From Lachnospiraceae bacterium UBA3310 (GTDB taxonomy: Bacteria; Bacillota; Clostridia; Lachnospirales; Lachnospiraceae), in the NCBI GenBank assembly GCA_002361355.1, contig DESQ01000048.1:62001-126000 (forward strand): a stretch of DNA of 64,000 bases. The letters are read 5' to 3'. This document shows, one piece after another, positions 1 through 8,598 of this stretch. Both the position numbers and the translations under genes were made by a program. The notes under the pieces were generated by a model. That model worked only from the letters and a program-made list of their open reading frames with translations, ran no database searches and was not told the DNA's origin. Position 1 is the first letter of the stretch. Each line of letters begins with the position of its first letter.

Positions 1-689
1 GGCAGCATACGCTTCGGATCGCGCAGAATCCGAAATACCCATTCGAGACAGAGCCTCTGCATCCACATGGGCGCCCGCTTCGTCGTGCCCGCCGTAAAGT
101 CAAAGGCCGCCCCCACGCCAAGCATCAGCGATTTGATTCTGTGGCGGTGCTCATACATCCACCACTCCTGTTTGGGCGCTCCCAGCGCCACCCACACAAA
201 GTCCGCGCCACTCTCGTTAATCCGCCTGACAATCTCCTCATCCTCCTCCTTCGTCAATTCCCGGAAGGGAGGCGAGTACATGCCCGCAATCTGCAGTTTC
301 GGATAACGCCGCACAAGAGCTGCCCGCAGCGCCTCCAGCGTGGCTTCCGTACTGCCGTAAAAATAGTGGCGGTATCCTGTCTTCTGGGATAAATCCAGAA
401 TCGCCGGCATCAGATCCGGCCCCGGCACTCTCCGGGCCTGCGAAAATCCCCTTTTTCTGCTGACAATGGAAAGGGGCTGCCCGTCAGGAAGCGCCATAGC
501 CCCGCCGTTTTGTACCTTGCGGTACGCCTTGTCCCGATATGCCATCACCGTGGTGTGCACGTTGGAGACACAGATATAATCACCCTTTAGTCTTTCCAGA
601 TTCTCCGTGATATAGGCAATGGTGTCCTCCATATTGGTGACGTTAATATTTGTTCCCAGTATTTTGCAGTATTCCAGTTCCCTCTTCAT
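1..689 (-). CDS. WecG/TagA/CpsF-family glycosyltransferase, C-terminus beyond window
   Basis: The translation shows the family pattern: an N-terminal segment around SNVHTTVMAYRD, then LPDGQPLSIV, a VPGPDLMP block, and the signature LGVGAAFDFTAGTTKRAP. Family members transfer ManNAc or a related sugar from the UDP donor to an undecaprenyl-diphosphate-linked first sugar at the inner face of the membrane, so this is a candidate second-step enzyme of the glycan made here. About 229 codons are present against a usual 240-260, so only a short tail is missing. I chose the ATG at 689 because GGAG lies about 7 bases upstream. An in-frame ATG at 701 is possible but has no clear ribosome binding site. 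The stop of the preceding polymerase gene is at 706. Family assignment is firm; the sugar is not known. Confidence 0.88.
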   Translation of the reverse strand, partial: MKRELEYCKILGTNINVTNMEDTIAYITENLERLKGDYICVSNVHTTVMAYRDKAYRKVQNGGAMALPDGQPLSIVSRKRGFSQARRVPGPDLMPAILDLSQKTGYRHYFYGSTEATLEALRAALVRRYPKLQIAGMYSPPFRELTKEEDEEIVRRINESGADFVWVALGAPKQEWWMYEHRHRIKSLMLGVGAAFDFTAGTTKRAPMWMQRLCLEWVFRILRDPKRML

Positions 690-705
690 GTTCTGCTCCA
701 TTCTG

Positions 706-2346
706 TTATGGTTTATCATATCCGGCTATTTCCGTCACGGCCATGGCCGCCTTTTTCCGGAAGCTGCGGATATACCCCATGACCGCGGCAGCCGCCCCGC
801 ACAGCCCCCCGATCAGCGCACTTCCCACATAATAGCGCGCCGTCTCCAGCTTCACAGCCTTTCCGGTTACAAGCTGCATGCGTGTGTCCCCATCCACATA
901 GTTCATCACTTTCCAGCCGTCATAGGCAGGATCCTCCGCACTCTCCAGATAGATTTTCTCCTCCATCATGCCGTCCGTGTAAGACCGGGGTACCACATAA
1001 CCCGCAGGTTCCCTGTAAACAAGGGCGCAGACAAGCGCTCCGAGAAGCGCTCCCGCAGTCACCGCAGCGAAAATCCGTCCCCTGTGAGCCAGACAGGACG
1101 TACGCGCAGCCACAAGCAGCCGGTCAGGCAGCCCCGCCAGAGGAACGTTCACCTGCCGTTTGCAAAACCCGGGAAACAGGCAGTATTCCTCCACTCCTTC
1201 CTTTTGCAGGAACAAAAACGCCCCTAAAAACAGCAGCGTAACGTTTTTGAAGGAAGTGTTAAACAGTAACGGCTCCGTCCAGCCAGCCCCCAGAAAGCAA
1301 ACCAAAACCACCAACTCCCCTGTGCGCTGTTTGTGAGTATCATAAATCAAAAGCGCAAAGTATCCGGCGAGAATAACCACCGTGGGAATCAGCCCGAAAT
1401 TGATATAACACCAGACATACGAATTGTCCAACGTCATGGAAGAACTGACAATCTGGGAGATATCCCTGCCAAACAGACTTCCATACCCCCCGTCCAGAAA
1501 CTGCTCCGCCAGCCAGATTCTGGTATTCAGCAGATTATTTAATCGGTGGGCCAGGTTTCCCAGCACAGGCTGGCCAAACAGATAGACCAGATGGTAATAC
1601 CTGTATAAAAAAAGCGGCATAACAAAAGAAAGAATCAGACATACCGGCAGCACCAGATTGACCGCCACCTTCTCTAACAGACAGAACCGGGGACGGAATC
1701 TAATATACAGGCATCCGGTCAACAAAACCGCCACAACGCCAAATCCCGTATAGCTGACAGAATAGAAAAATACCAGAAAGTTTCCCAGCATGAGCAGAAC
1801 ATACTGCTTAAAGCCATATCGCTCCTTAAGTTCCAGTATGATCAGCGCGCACAGCATCAGGTAAGTGATATGCAGAATATTCGGATGCGTAAAACCCAGA
1901 CTCCAGCGGAAAATATGCCCTAGCCCCATCTTTTGATGCACCCGGTAAACCGTGTGCTCCAGCCGGAAAAAAGAAAAAACGCTGAGTACAACCGCGCAGG
2001 ACGCCCACACCCACAAGGCAATGTGCAGCGTCTTTTTGACAGATATCCCCTTCATGCCAAGTACGGTAAACGCCACAAAAAGAATGGCAATCTCTCCGGA
2101 TTCCAAATACACCACAGCCGCCAGCAAAAACAGAACCACCTGTGTCACCGCCTGCCTTTTGGTGTAGGGCGTCACAAGAAGTTTCAAAAACCCCAGCAAA
2201 AGAGCCACCGTCGTGAGCAGAATAAACACCTTCTGCCCCTCGTAAAATCCCAGCCCCTTCGTCAGCGACAGCAGAATAAAAAAGCCGTAGAAGAACGCTT
2301 CCTGAATCGTTATCTTTCTATCATACTCTCTCGATATCGTTTTCAT
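706..2346 (-). CDS. Wzy-like polysaccharide polymerase with C-terminal two-TM extension
   Basis: A polytopic membrane protein of about 546 residues, resembling O-antigen/EPS polymerases: many hydrophobic helices, a central extracytoplasmic stretch near LFGRDISQIVSSSM, then LDNSYVWCYINFGLIPT, a pattern common in Firmicutes polymerases. After a cytoplasmic stretch that follows the polymerase core, the last 120 or so residues hold one more helix, a hydrophilic loop of about 65 residues and a final helix, an arrangement recalling small Wzz-type co-polymerases. The frame is open upstream to 2436 inside the preceding gene, but the ATG at 2346 has GGAG at proper spacing and lies 11 bases after that gene's stop. 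Expected role: joining lipid-linked repeat units outside the membrane. The sequence alone does not separate polymerase from ligase. Confidence 0.75.
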   Translation of the reverse strand: MKTISREYDRKITIQEAFFYGFFILLSLTKGLGFYEGQKVFILLTTVALLLGFLKLLVTPYTKRQAVTQVVLFLLAAVVYLESGEIAILFVAFTVLGMKGISVKKTLHIALWVWASCAVVLSVFSFFRLEHTVYRVHQKMGLGHIFRWSLGFTHPNILHITYLMLCALIILELKERYGFKQYVLLMLGNFLVFFYSVSYTGFGVVAVLLTGCLYIRFRPRFCLLEKVAVNLVLPVCLILSFVMPLFLYRYYHLVYLFGQPVLGNLAHRLNNLLNTRIWLAEQFLDGGYGSLFGRDISQIVSSSMTLDNSYVWCYINFGLIPTVVILAGYFALLIYDTHKQRTGELVVLVCFLGAGWTEPLLFNTSFKNVTLLFLGAFLFLQKEGVEEYCLFPGFCKRQVNVPLAGLPDRLLVAARTSCLAHRGRIFAAVTAGALLGALVCALVYREPAGYVVPRSYTDGMMEEKIYLESAEDPAYDGWKVMNYVDGDTRMQLVTGKAVKLETARYYVGSALIGGLCGAAAAVMGYIRSFRKKAAMAVTEIAGYDKP

Positions 2347-2357
2347 CCCTACTCCAT

Positions 2358-3428
2358 TTACAAGACTTCCAGCGCCGGGCCAAGCGACCACGGATAGGCG
2401 CCATAATGCTGCGGATATCTGGAAAAGCCCTCGCACTCACCGGAGCAATAAAACACCAGCCCGTCCCTGACAGACCTCTCCAGCGCACGCCGCCCGGTAA
2501 ACAGGGCATTCTCATATTTTTCCCCTGTAAAGATACCAAGCGCCAATCCTTTCTTAAGCGCGGCGCAGATCATCCCCGTAGCGGAAGTGTCCGCCGGCCC
2601 TTCCATCGCCTGCAACTGCCATGAAAAGTATCCATCCTGCCTCTGGAATCCCAAAGCCACATCCATAAGGCTGACACAGGGCGCGCACAGCCGTTCTCTG
2701 CCGTAGTCTGACATCATGCAGCCCATCATGCCGCGAAGCAGCCATCCCACAGCCCTTCCCCAACCGATAATCCCATATTTACAGCCGTCCGTCATATCGT
2801 AGCCGTGGTAGGGAAGCCCTGTCATCCCGTCCATACCATAGGACAGGAAATTCGCAATCTGCCTGAGCGCAAGCTCTCTGTACTCCTGTCTGTCAAAGAT
2901 GTCTCCGTACCGGTAAAGAAAAGGGCAGGACAGGCCTATGCCGTCCACAAAAATGTAGGGTTCCCCGCCCGCAGGCCGATAGAAAAAGCTCCCGGTTCCG
3001 TCCTTCGGATGTTCCTCCGCACAGGCTATCAGTTTGTCGATGGCCTCCTTTGCCTGATTTGCGGACAATCCCTTCTCAAACCGCCGCGAGCCCTTTTGGA
3101 TCTCCGTATAAATGGCAAGCAGCGTCTCTCCCGCCAAAAGGTCATCAATCACCGAAACCGGCATACCCCTCTTGATCCATCGCTCATAATACGCCGTAAG
3201 GGTCTCTTCTATGCCGCGCGCCGCCGGCCCGTCCTCCGCAAGTTCCGCCCGGCAGGCCCACAACCCCGACGCCAAAAGCCCGCCCGGCCAAAAGATCAGA
3301 TCCTCCCCCGCCACGGTTCTGTGAAAGATTTTTCGTTTTACAAAATTTTCCAACTTTCTGCGCCTGTCGAAAACACCACATTGCAGCAGCTCCCTACAGG
3401 CATTTTCCACCATGGGAATCTTATTCAT
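2358..3428 (-). CDS. GH88/GH105-family unsaturated glycuronyl hydrolase-like protein
   Basis: A 356-residue protein with the (alpha/alpha)6-barrel features of GH88/GH105 (UGL/YteR type). Visible motifs are VIDDLLAGETLL near residues 93-104, YIFVDGIGLSCPFL with Asp162 in the place of the catalytic aspartate, GLPYHGYD near 204-211, WGRAVGWLLRGM near 223-234, and DTSATGMI further on. Known members hydrate unsaturated uronic acids at the end of oligosaccharides released by polysaccharide lyases. There is no signal peptide, so it should act in the cytoplasm. It overlaps the upstream flippase gene by 8 bases and is followed at 11 bases by the polymerase, so it is translated with assembly genes. A degradative family inside a synthetic operon is unusual; it could recycle or edit glycan, or have another substrate. 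Confidence 0.85.
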   Translation of the reverse strand: MNKIPMVENACRELLQCGVFDRRRKLENFVKRKIFHRTVAGEDLIFWPGGLLASGLWACRAELAEDGPAARGIEETLTAYYERWIKRGMPVSVIDDLLAGETLLAIYTEIQKGSRRFEKGLSANQAKEAIDKLIACAEEHPKDGTGSFFYRPAGGEPYIFVDGIGLSCPFLYRYGDIFDRQEYRELALRQIANFLSYGMDGMTGLPYHGYDMTDGCKYGIIGWGRAVGWLLRGMMGCMMSDYGRERLCAPCVSLMDVALGFQRQDGYFSWQLQAMEGPADTSATGMICAALKKGLALGIFTGEKYENALFTGRRALERSVRDGLVFYCSGECEGFSRYPQHYGAYPWSLGPALEVL

Positions 3429-4983
3429 CCATGTCTCCCTTCCGGAAAAATCTCCTAAGCGCCGGTATCCTTACCGTCACTGCATTCCACAGATAAGCAA
3501 ACTCCTCCGTCCCGTGAAACACCGCAAGAAACACCAGATTATAGAACAGGGTAATGACAATTGCCATCAACACAAAGGAAAAAATCGAAACCTCGGCCAT
3601 AAACAAATGCCGTATCGGCGTGATGGCAGCTCCCACGGCAAGAACCACTGCCATGTATTTCAGGGAATCCCTGAAATAGTCCCATGGCTCCCTGTCAAAG
3701 GATGCCCGGTAAATAATGCCCGGACGAATCAGGTTCGCCAGAACACCTGACACCAGCGTCCCCACATAAACACCCGTCACACCGATTTTTAAAACGAGCA
3801 GCACGGAAACCACAAGATTCAAAGCCCCCTGCACCAGCGGCAGATACTTATCCTGCTCAAAAAGACCCGAAGCGATCTTAAAATTCACAAGTACCGTGCG
3901 CCCCCCTTTCAGATAAAAGTCCATCACAAGAAGGGTCACCGTAATCTGCGGAAGCGTCCATCCTCCGTCCCTCATCCAGATTTCACCGATAAAAGGGGTG
4001 AGCAGATGGTAAAAACCCACCGCGCCGAAGCCGAAAAGCCAACAGGCAAAAAAGCGGTACACCTTAAACAGAAGGTACTGCCTGTCCTTAGATTCCGTCG
4101 CCACCACATTGCCGAAACCGGAAATCACTGACTCGAAAATAATATTCACAAAATTCCCCACATAAGTAATGATATAAACGTAATTGTCCACGACAGCCGA
4201 TGTGTCCACATTGATAAAGGAAGAAATGATGATCTTATCCGTCTGCAGTCTGGCAACATCCCCAACCTTATAGCAGATGAGCGCCCTGGTCTTTGTGGCG
4301 ACCACCTGCGTCTCCTGTGCGGTCAGCGGCTTCACATCTTTATCCAGCAGATATGGGTATCGTCTGTTTAAGTAAACCGTCACAAAAATCTTCTGCAAAA
4401 GCTCCACGGCGGACTGCGCCAGCAGATAGAAAAGAAAGTTTCGAAACAGGAGCAAAACGCTGATCTGTACTGCCGCTGTGACAAGTTTGGTCAGCGTATT
4501 GATATTTGTCTGGATATAATTTTTCTGCTCCGCATTCACCAGACTGTACTTGTAGGTGACAAAATAACTGATCACCGTATTAAACAGGAACAGGTAATAG
4601 TAAAGTGTCAGCTCCTCTATCGTCAGGTTGCCCGGATTTTTCAGAATATATTTCAAAAACGGGGAAATCGCAATTCCCAGAACCGCAATCACACCCGCGA
4701 TGGTCACATACGCCCTCTTGTAAAAGCGCATATACGACTTGATTTTTTCGTAATTGCGCTCCGCCACCGGCTTATACAGACTGTAGTTCAACGCCGTGCC
4801 GATCCCAAGTTCCGTCAGGGACAGCACGCTTAAGACATCCGTGTAAACCCCGTTCACGCCTGAAAGCGTCTTCCCCAGCACATAGATAAAGATCGTTTTC
4901 TGCACAAAGTTAATAAGCAGAATTGCAAGGTTGCTGATATATCCGAATATGATGTTTTTTCCGGCTTTCTGTATTCTACCCAT
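3421..4983 (-). CDS. Wzx-type polysaccharide flippase
   Basis: A 520-residue integral membrane protein with about 12-14 hydrophobic segments and the N-terminal pattern of the polysaccharide transporter (MATE-like) family: KNIIFGYISNLAILLINFVQ followed by GVNGVYTDVLSVLSLTELG. The function expected from the family is flipping undecaprenyl-diphosphate-linked repeat units across the membrane. The short C-terminal tail is charged (FFRKGDMDE). The gene begins 3 bases after the pyruvyltransferase gene ends, and its stop overlaps the start of the hydrolase gene. An ABC-type flippase is encoded separately at 18573-20372, so the locus has two candidate exporters. Confidence 0.9.
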   Translation of the reverse strand: MGRIQKAGKNIIFGYISNLAILLINFVQKTIFIYVLGKTLSGVNGVYTDVLSVLSLTELGIGTALNYSLYKPVAERNYEKIKSYMRFYKRAYVTIAGVIAVLGIAISPFLKYILKNPGNLTIEELTLYYYLFLFNTVISYFVTYKYSLVNAEQKNYIQTNINTLTKLVTAAVQISVLLLFRNFLFYLLAQSAVELLQKIFVTVYLNRRYPYLLDKDVKPLTAQETQVVATKTRALICYKVGDVARLQTDKIIISSFINVDTSAVVDNYVYIITYVGNFVNIIFESVISGFGNVVATESKDRQYLLFKVYRFFACWLFGFGAVGFYHLLTPFIGEIWMRDGGWTLPQITVTLLVMDFYLKGGRTVLVNFKIASGLFEQDKYLPLVQGALNLVVSVLLVLKIGVTGVYVGTLVSGVLANLIRPGIIYRASFDREPWDYFRDSLKYMAVVLAVGAAITPIRHLFMAEVSIFSFVLMAIVITLFYNLVFLAVFHGTEEFAYLWNAVTVRIPALRRFFRKGDMDE

Positions 4984-4986
4984 AAT

Positions 4987-6216
4987 TTATTTATCTGGGA
5001 GCGGTTCATGTAAACCGTTCCAGAGTTTCCGAATCTCGTCCCCCGCCTGTTGTGCTTCCCTACAGTAATCAGGCATCCGCTTTTTAAGCCCCGCCCGGAT
5101 CTCATCCTCCCTCTCCATCATCCAGTCGAATGCCCTGATCAGTTCCTCCGGGTCGGAAAGTTTCTGTACAGGCAGCACATAATGCTCCTCCGTGCCAAAA
5201 AGGTCTCTTGCGATTCCCCTCGCCTTCACGGAATACCCCACCACCAGCGTCGGAACGCAGGAGGAGTAAGCGGCAATGGTGGCATGGGTTCTCGCCCCGA
5301 TAAAAGCCCTGCACTTAGAGATAATATACTTTATTTTCTGACAGGACATATCAGGGAACTTCACAACCCGGTCATTTCCCTGATAGCCGCTGTAAAGCTC
5401 GCTGATCGTCAGCCTGTCGTCATTGTACTTCCACATCACATGGGGAATCAACGCGATATGGCAGTCCGTCGTCTCCAGAATATGATCCATCAGTTTCCGG
5501 TAATTTTCTATGGTAATGCCTTTCTTTGTCTCATACTTAAGAATCATCGGACTGATATTGATGCCGATGGTATTGCCCTCGCTGAAACCGAACGGAAGCT
5601 TTGTCTCCTCCGGCTTTAAGGCAAAGGCAGGATCCGGAAACTGCTTCACATTCTCCGTGATCCCGGCGGCGGCAAGCGCCTGCGTCGTAATCGACTCTCT
5701 GGGCGTAATCAGCGCATAACGCCTCATATCTTCCACCACCTCCGGCTCTTCCAAAAGCGCCGGTTCCAGAGAACAGCCCCAGAGAACGGTCTTTGCCCCC
5801 GCCCTGTTAAACGCGCTGTTTGCAGTGACCGCCTCCTTCTTGGAAAGTTCGTAACAGTACATATCCCCGCCGATGGAGAGATAGAGGGGCGCCAGATTCC
5901 TGCCCATCACCTCTTTAAAGCGGTAGCGCATAAAGGACTCCGGATCCCGGAACACCTTCCGCCATGCATAGTACCACACATGGGCAAAAAAATGCTCCGC
6001 AATCTTGCGCTCCTGCAAAATATCGCACAGCGGCTCCACGGAATAATACCTGTCCTCCCGCTCGCTGTTGGTTACAAGAAGCTTCGGGATCTCTTCTATC
6101 ATATGACAGGTACTGTTGACGATCGCCTCACAGCCATGGTTACCACTGCCTCCGTGCAAATACATGACAATTCTGTCATTTTGATACTCCATAACCTTCT
6201 TATCCTTTTCCGTCAC
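4987..6216 (-). CDS. Polysaccharide pyruvyl transferase family protein (CsaB-like)
   Basis: About 409 residues with the family's features: YLHGGSGNHGCEAIV near the N-terminus, SIGGDMYCYE, and a C-terminal block ARTHATIAAYSSCVPTLVV. Family members move pyruvate from phosphoenolpyruvate onto a sugar as a ketal, adding negative charge to the repeat unit, normally in the cytoplasm on a lipid-linked intermediate. The open frame starts with GTG at 6216, forming a GTGA overlap with the stop of the preceding phosphosugar transferase. An ATG at 6192 with AAGGAT upstream is an equally reasonable start, giving 401 residues. The acceptor sugar cannot be read from the sequence. Confidence 0.88.
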   Translation of the reverse strand: MTEKDKKVMEYQNDRIVMYLHGGSGNHGCEAIVNSTCHMIEEIPKLLVTNSEREDRYYSVEPLCDILQERKIAEHFFAHVWYYAWRKVFRDPESFMRYRFKEVMGRNLAPLYLSIGGDMYCYELSKKEAVTANSAFNRAGAKTVLWGCSLEPALLEEPEVVEDMRRYALITPRESITTQALAAAGITENVKQFPDPAFALKPEETKLPFGFSEGNTIGINISPMILKYETKKGITIENYRKLMDHILETTDCHIALIPHVMWKYNDDRLTISELYSGYQGNDRVVKFPDMSCQKIKYIISKCRAFIGARTHATIAAYSSCVPTLVVGYSVKARGIARDLFGTEEHYVLPVQKLSDPEELIRAFDWMMEREDEIRAGLKKRMPDYCREAQQAGDEIRKLWNGLHEPLPDK

Positions 6217-7625
6217 TTGGAACCTCTGCCCTTCAAAACGGCTCCCACCGTCTTAAACAGGATCTTAATATCCAGTCCAACCGACCAGTTATCAATATAT
6301 TCCAGATCCAGCCGCACCACCTCGTCAAAATCAGAGATATCGCTGCGTCCGCTGATCTGCCATAACCCGGTCAATCCGGGGGTCATGCTGATCCGCCGCC
6401 TGTAATGGGCGTTATACTGCTCAAACTCATCCTCCGTGGGCGGCCTTGTCCCCACCAGACTCATATCGCCCCGCAGGATATTGAGAAACTGCGGCAGTTC
6501 GTCAATACTGGTCTTGCGGATGAATCTGCCCACTTTTGTGATACGCGGGTCATTCTCCATCTTAAACATGAGTCCCTGCATCTCGTTGTCCGCCTCCAGC
6601 TCCTTCTTGCGCGCCTCCGCATCTGTATACATGGAACGGAATTTATAGATCTTAAAGCGCCGGCCGTTCTTGCCGATCCTCGTCTGTGCAAAAAAGACGG
6701 GGCCGGGGGAATCCACCTTAATCGCCAACGCCACAAAAGGCGTAAGCACCGCCGTGATCAGTATGCCCACCAGGCCGCCCATAATGTCTATCATGCGCTT
6801 AATCATCATGCGGCGGTAATCGTAATGATTGATAGAGTAACTCATGACTGTGTAGCCCGCAAAGCTGTCCACCGTGATCTCCCGCTGTCCGCCGTCAATG
6901 ATGTCGATATTGTAATGGCAGATCACGCCCATGGATTCCAGTTCATAAATGATATTCTTCACATATTTTTTATTCATGTCGGGCAGATTGACAAAAGCCT
7001 CGTCCAACGCCATCTGCCTTGCCTGCGTCAGCACATCGCCGCCGTCCGCCGTCACCTTGATGCCGTCCACAACCACGCCCTTCCGATCCTCATCCACACA
7101 TGCCAGGGCCACTATCTCATAATTCAGATCCAGTTTTTCCTTCAGTTGGGCAATGGTCTGGTTCATCACACTGTCTCTGGTGATCACCATGATCTTCACC
7201 AGATTGGATTCCGATGTCAGATAGACCCGCAGCAGCCGCTTCATGAAAAGCCGCACCACCCAGACTAAAATCATGTCAAAAACCGCGAAATATCCCCACA
7301 CCAGCCGGGAAAAGGCCAGACCCTGCTGGAGCATGAACAGTGCGCCGGCGGCAGCCACCACCATGAACAGGTTAAACTTGAATACCGCCACAAATTCCAC
7401 AAAAATACCGCGCTCCAAAAAGCTCCTGTTCCAGTCAAGCAGAAAGCTGTAAATGGTACAGAAGAGCAGGAAAAATACGCACATCAGCGCATGCACCTCC
7501 GGCTCCTGCACCCTTGCAAATTTTCCGTAACGCAGCAGGATCGCCGCCACATATGCAATTACAATGCAGAGCAGGTCTGAAAATAACAGCCAGTACCCCT
7601 CTATAATCTTTTTCTTTCGATTCAT
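6213..7625 (-). CDS. Polyprenyl glycosylphosphotransferase (WbaP/EpsE-like initiating enzyme)
   Basis: About 470 residues: four N-terminal membrane helices, a central Rossmann-like region (KIMVITRDSVMNQTI), a re-entrant helix and the C-terminal bacterial sugar transferase domain. The catalytic domain shows FFAQTRIGKNGRRFKIYKFRSM, the Asp-Glu pair in SIDELPQFLNILRGDMS, then VGTRPP and PGLTGLWQISGRSD. These enzymes start a glycan by moving a phosphosugar (galactose, glucose or an N-acetylhexosamine) from UDP onto undecaprenyl phosphate. The frame extends to 7694 inside the preceding gene, but the ATG at 7625 has GGGAG four bases upstream. A second, smaller initiator of the PglC type lies at 49363-50022. 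Confidence 0.92.
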   Translation of the reverse strand: MNRKKKIIEGYWLLFSDLLCIVIAYVAAILLRYGKFARVQEPEVHALMCVFFLLFCTIYSFLLDWNRSFLERGIFVEFVAVFKFNLFMVVAAAGALFMLQQGLAFSRLVWGYFAVFDMILVWVVRLFMKRLLRVYLTSESNLVKIMVITRDSVMNQTIAQLKEKLDLNYEIVALACVDEDRKGVVVDGIKVTADGGDVLTQARQMALDEAFVNLPDMNKKYVKNIIYELESMGVICHYNIDIIDGGQREITVDSFAGYTVMSYSINHYDYRRMMIKRMIDIMGGLVGILITAVLTPFVALAIKVDSPGPVFFAQTRIGKNGRRFKIYKFRSMYTDAEARKKELEADNEMQGLMFKMENDPRITKVGRFIRKTSIDELPQFLNILRGDMSLVGTRPPTEDEFEQYNAHYRRRISMTPGLTGLWQISGRSDISDFDEVVRLDLEYIDNWSVGLDIKILFKTVGAVLKGRGSK

Positions 7626-7680
7626 GGTTCTCCCGCTTGTTTTTCTCCTGCGGCTACTATACCATCTTTTGGCAAGAATA

Positions 7681-8592
7681 TCAAATACATACACCCTCCG
7701 GCGAGATCAGCGTCCAGCCTGCCCAAAGCTGCTTCATCCGCTCCGGCACGCACACCTGCGTATTTTTGTGGATGGAAGGCCGTATCATGATCTTTCCGGC
7801 GTGGCCGTTAAGTCTTGCGCCCCAAAAGCTGAATGTGCTGTTCGCGCAGATATTATGCCGGCAATGACTCATCAGCATCATATCATAACAACTGTTCTCT
7901 TCTTTATTCCAATCCACAACCCGGTACTCCGGCCCCTGGTATTTTTCCCGCACGTAGGCACTGTCATCCGAAAAGAGATAGAACACCGCCTCCGGGTATC
8001 GTTCCTTCACATATTTAACCGCGCTGTCATAGTAATCCTGCGTACAGATATTGCCAAACATCTCTAAATTGGCGGCATCCAAATAGTCCCCTCTGCGGAT
8101 ATGCATGCTGACGGACTCACAGTTCTCCATCTGCGCCATCGTCTCCCTGTTTCGGGGATCAGCGCTGTCGGGAAAACGGATCTCCCCTCGCAGTCTGTCC
8201 AGAATATCCGCATAATAAGCCTCGCATGCCCAGTATCCCACCAGATATTTATCCCGCCATTGTAAAATTTCCGGGTGGTACATGTCCGTCTCCTCAAAGA
8301 CCCGTGCCAGAGAGGGGTTTAACTTTCTCTTTGCCTTTTCGAAAACGCTCTCCCGCTCCTCGTACCGTCTCCCTAAAAGAGCCTGCACCTCCCCCGGAGA
8401 GACAGCACGCAGGGACAAACCCTCCAGCCGGTTCAGTTCCAATTCTCTGGGCGCCTGCATATTCTCCTGAACCCCTTTTTCAAACCAGGAAAAATCCAGC
8501 CCCGCTTCCCGTCCCAGCGTCTCCATTTTCCGATACAGGGCATACTGCTGTAACTGGTTTCCCAGACCGCCCATGACTCTTATGATAATCAT
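7681..8592 (-). CDS. Alpha-1,2-fucosyltransferase family protein (GT11), copy 1
   Basis: A 303-residue soluble protein beginning IIIRVMGGLGNQLQQYALY, the GT11 N-terminal pattern, with the GDP-fucose-binding motif HIRRGDYL at about residues 164-171, then NICANSTFSFWGARL toward the C-terminus. GT11 enzymes add fucose in alpha-1,2 linkage, usually to galactose, from GDP-fucose. It starts 6 bases after the GT2 gene stop with a GGTGAGG ribosome binding site. Two other GT11-family genes (17487 and 20405) and a GT10-like gene (42552) are in the window, but no GDP-fucose synthesis genes. The linkage is inferred from the family only. Confidence 0.9.
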   Translation of the reverse strand: MIIIRVMGGLGNQLQQYALYRKMETLGREAGLDFSWFEKGVQENMQAPRELELNRLEGLSLRAVSPGEVQALLGRRYEERESVFEKAKRKLNPSLARVFEETDMYHPEILQWRDKYLVGYWACEAYYADILDRLRGEIRFPDSADPRNRETMAQMENCESVSMHIRRGDYLDAANLEMFGNICTQDYYDSAVKYVKERYPEAVFYLFSDDSAYVREKYQGPEYRVVDWNKEENSCYDMMLMSHCRHNICANSTFSFWGARLNGHAGKIMIRPSIHKNTQVCVPERMKQLWAGWTLISPEGVCI

Positions 8593-8598
8593 TCTGCC

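Noticed and set aside
6405..7268. A 287-codon plus-strand open frame opposite the WbaP-like gene
   Set aside because: It is His-rich and patternless, and the opposite strand encodes a complete phosphosugar transferase.
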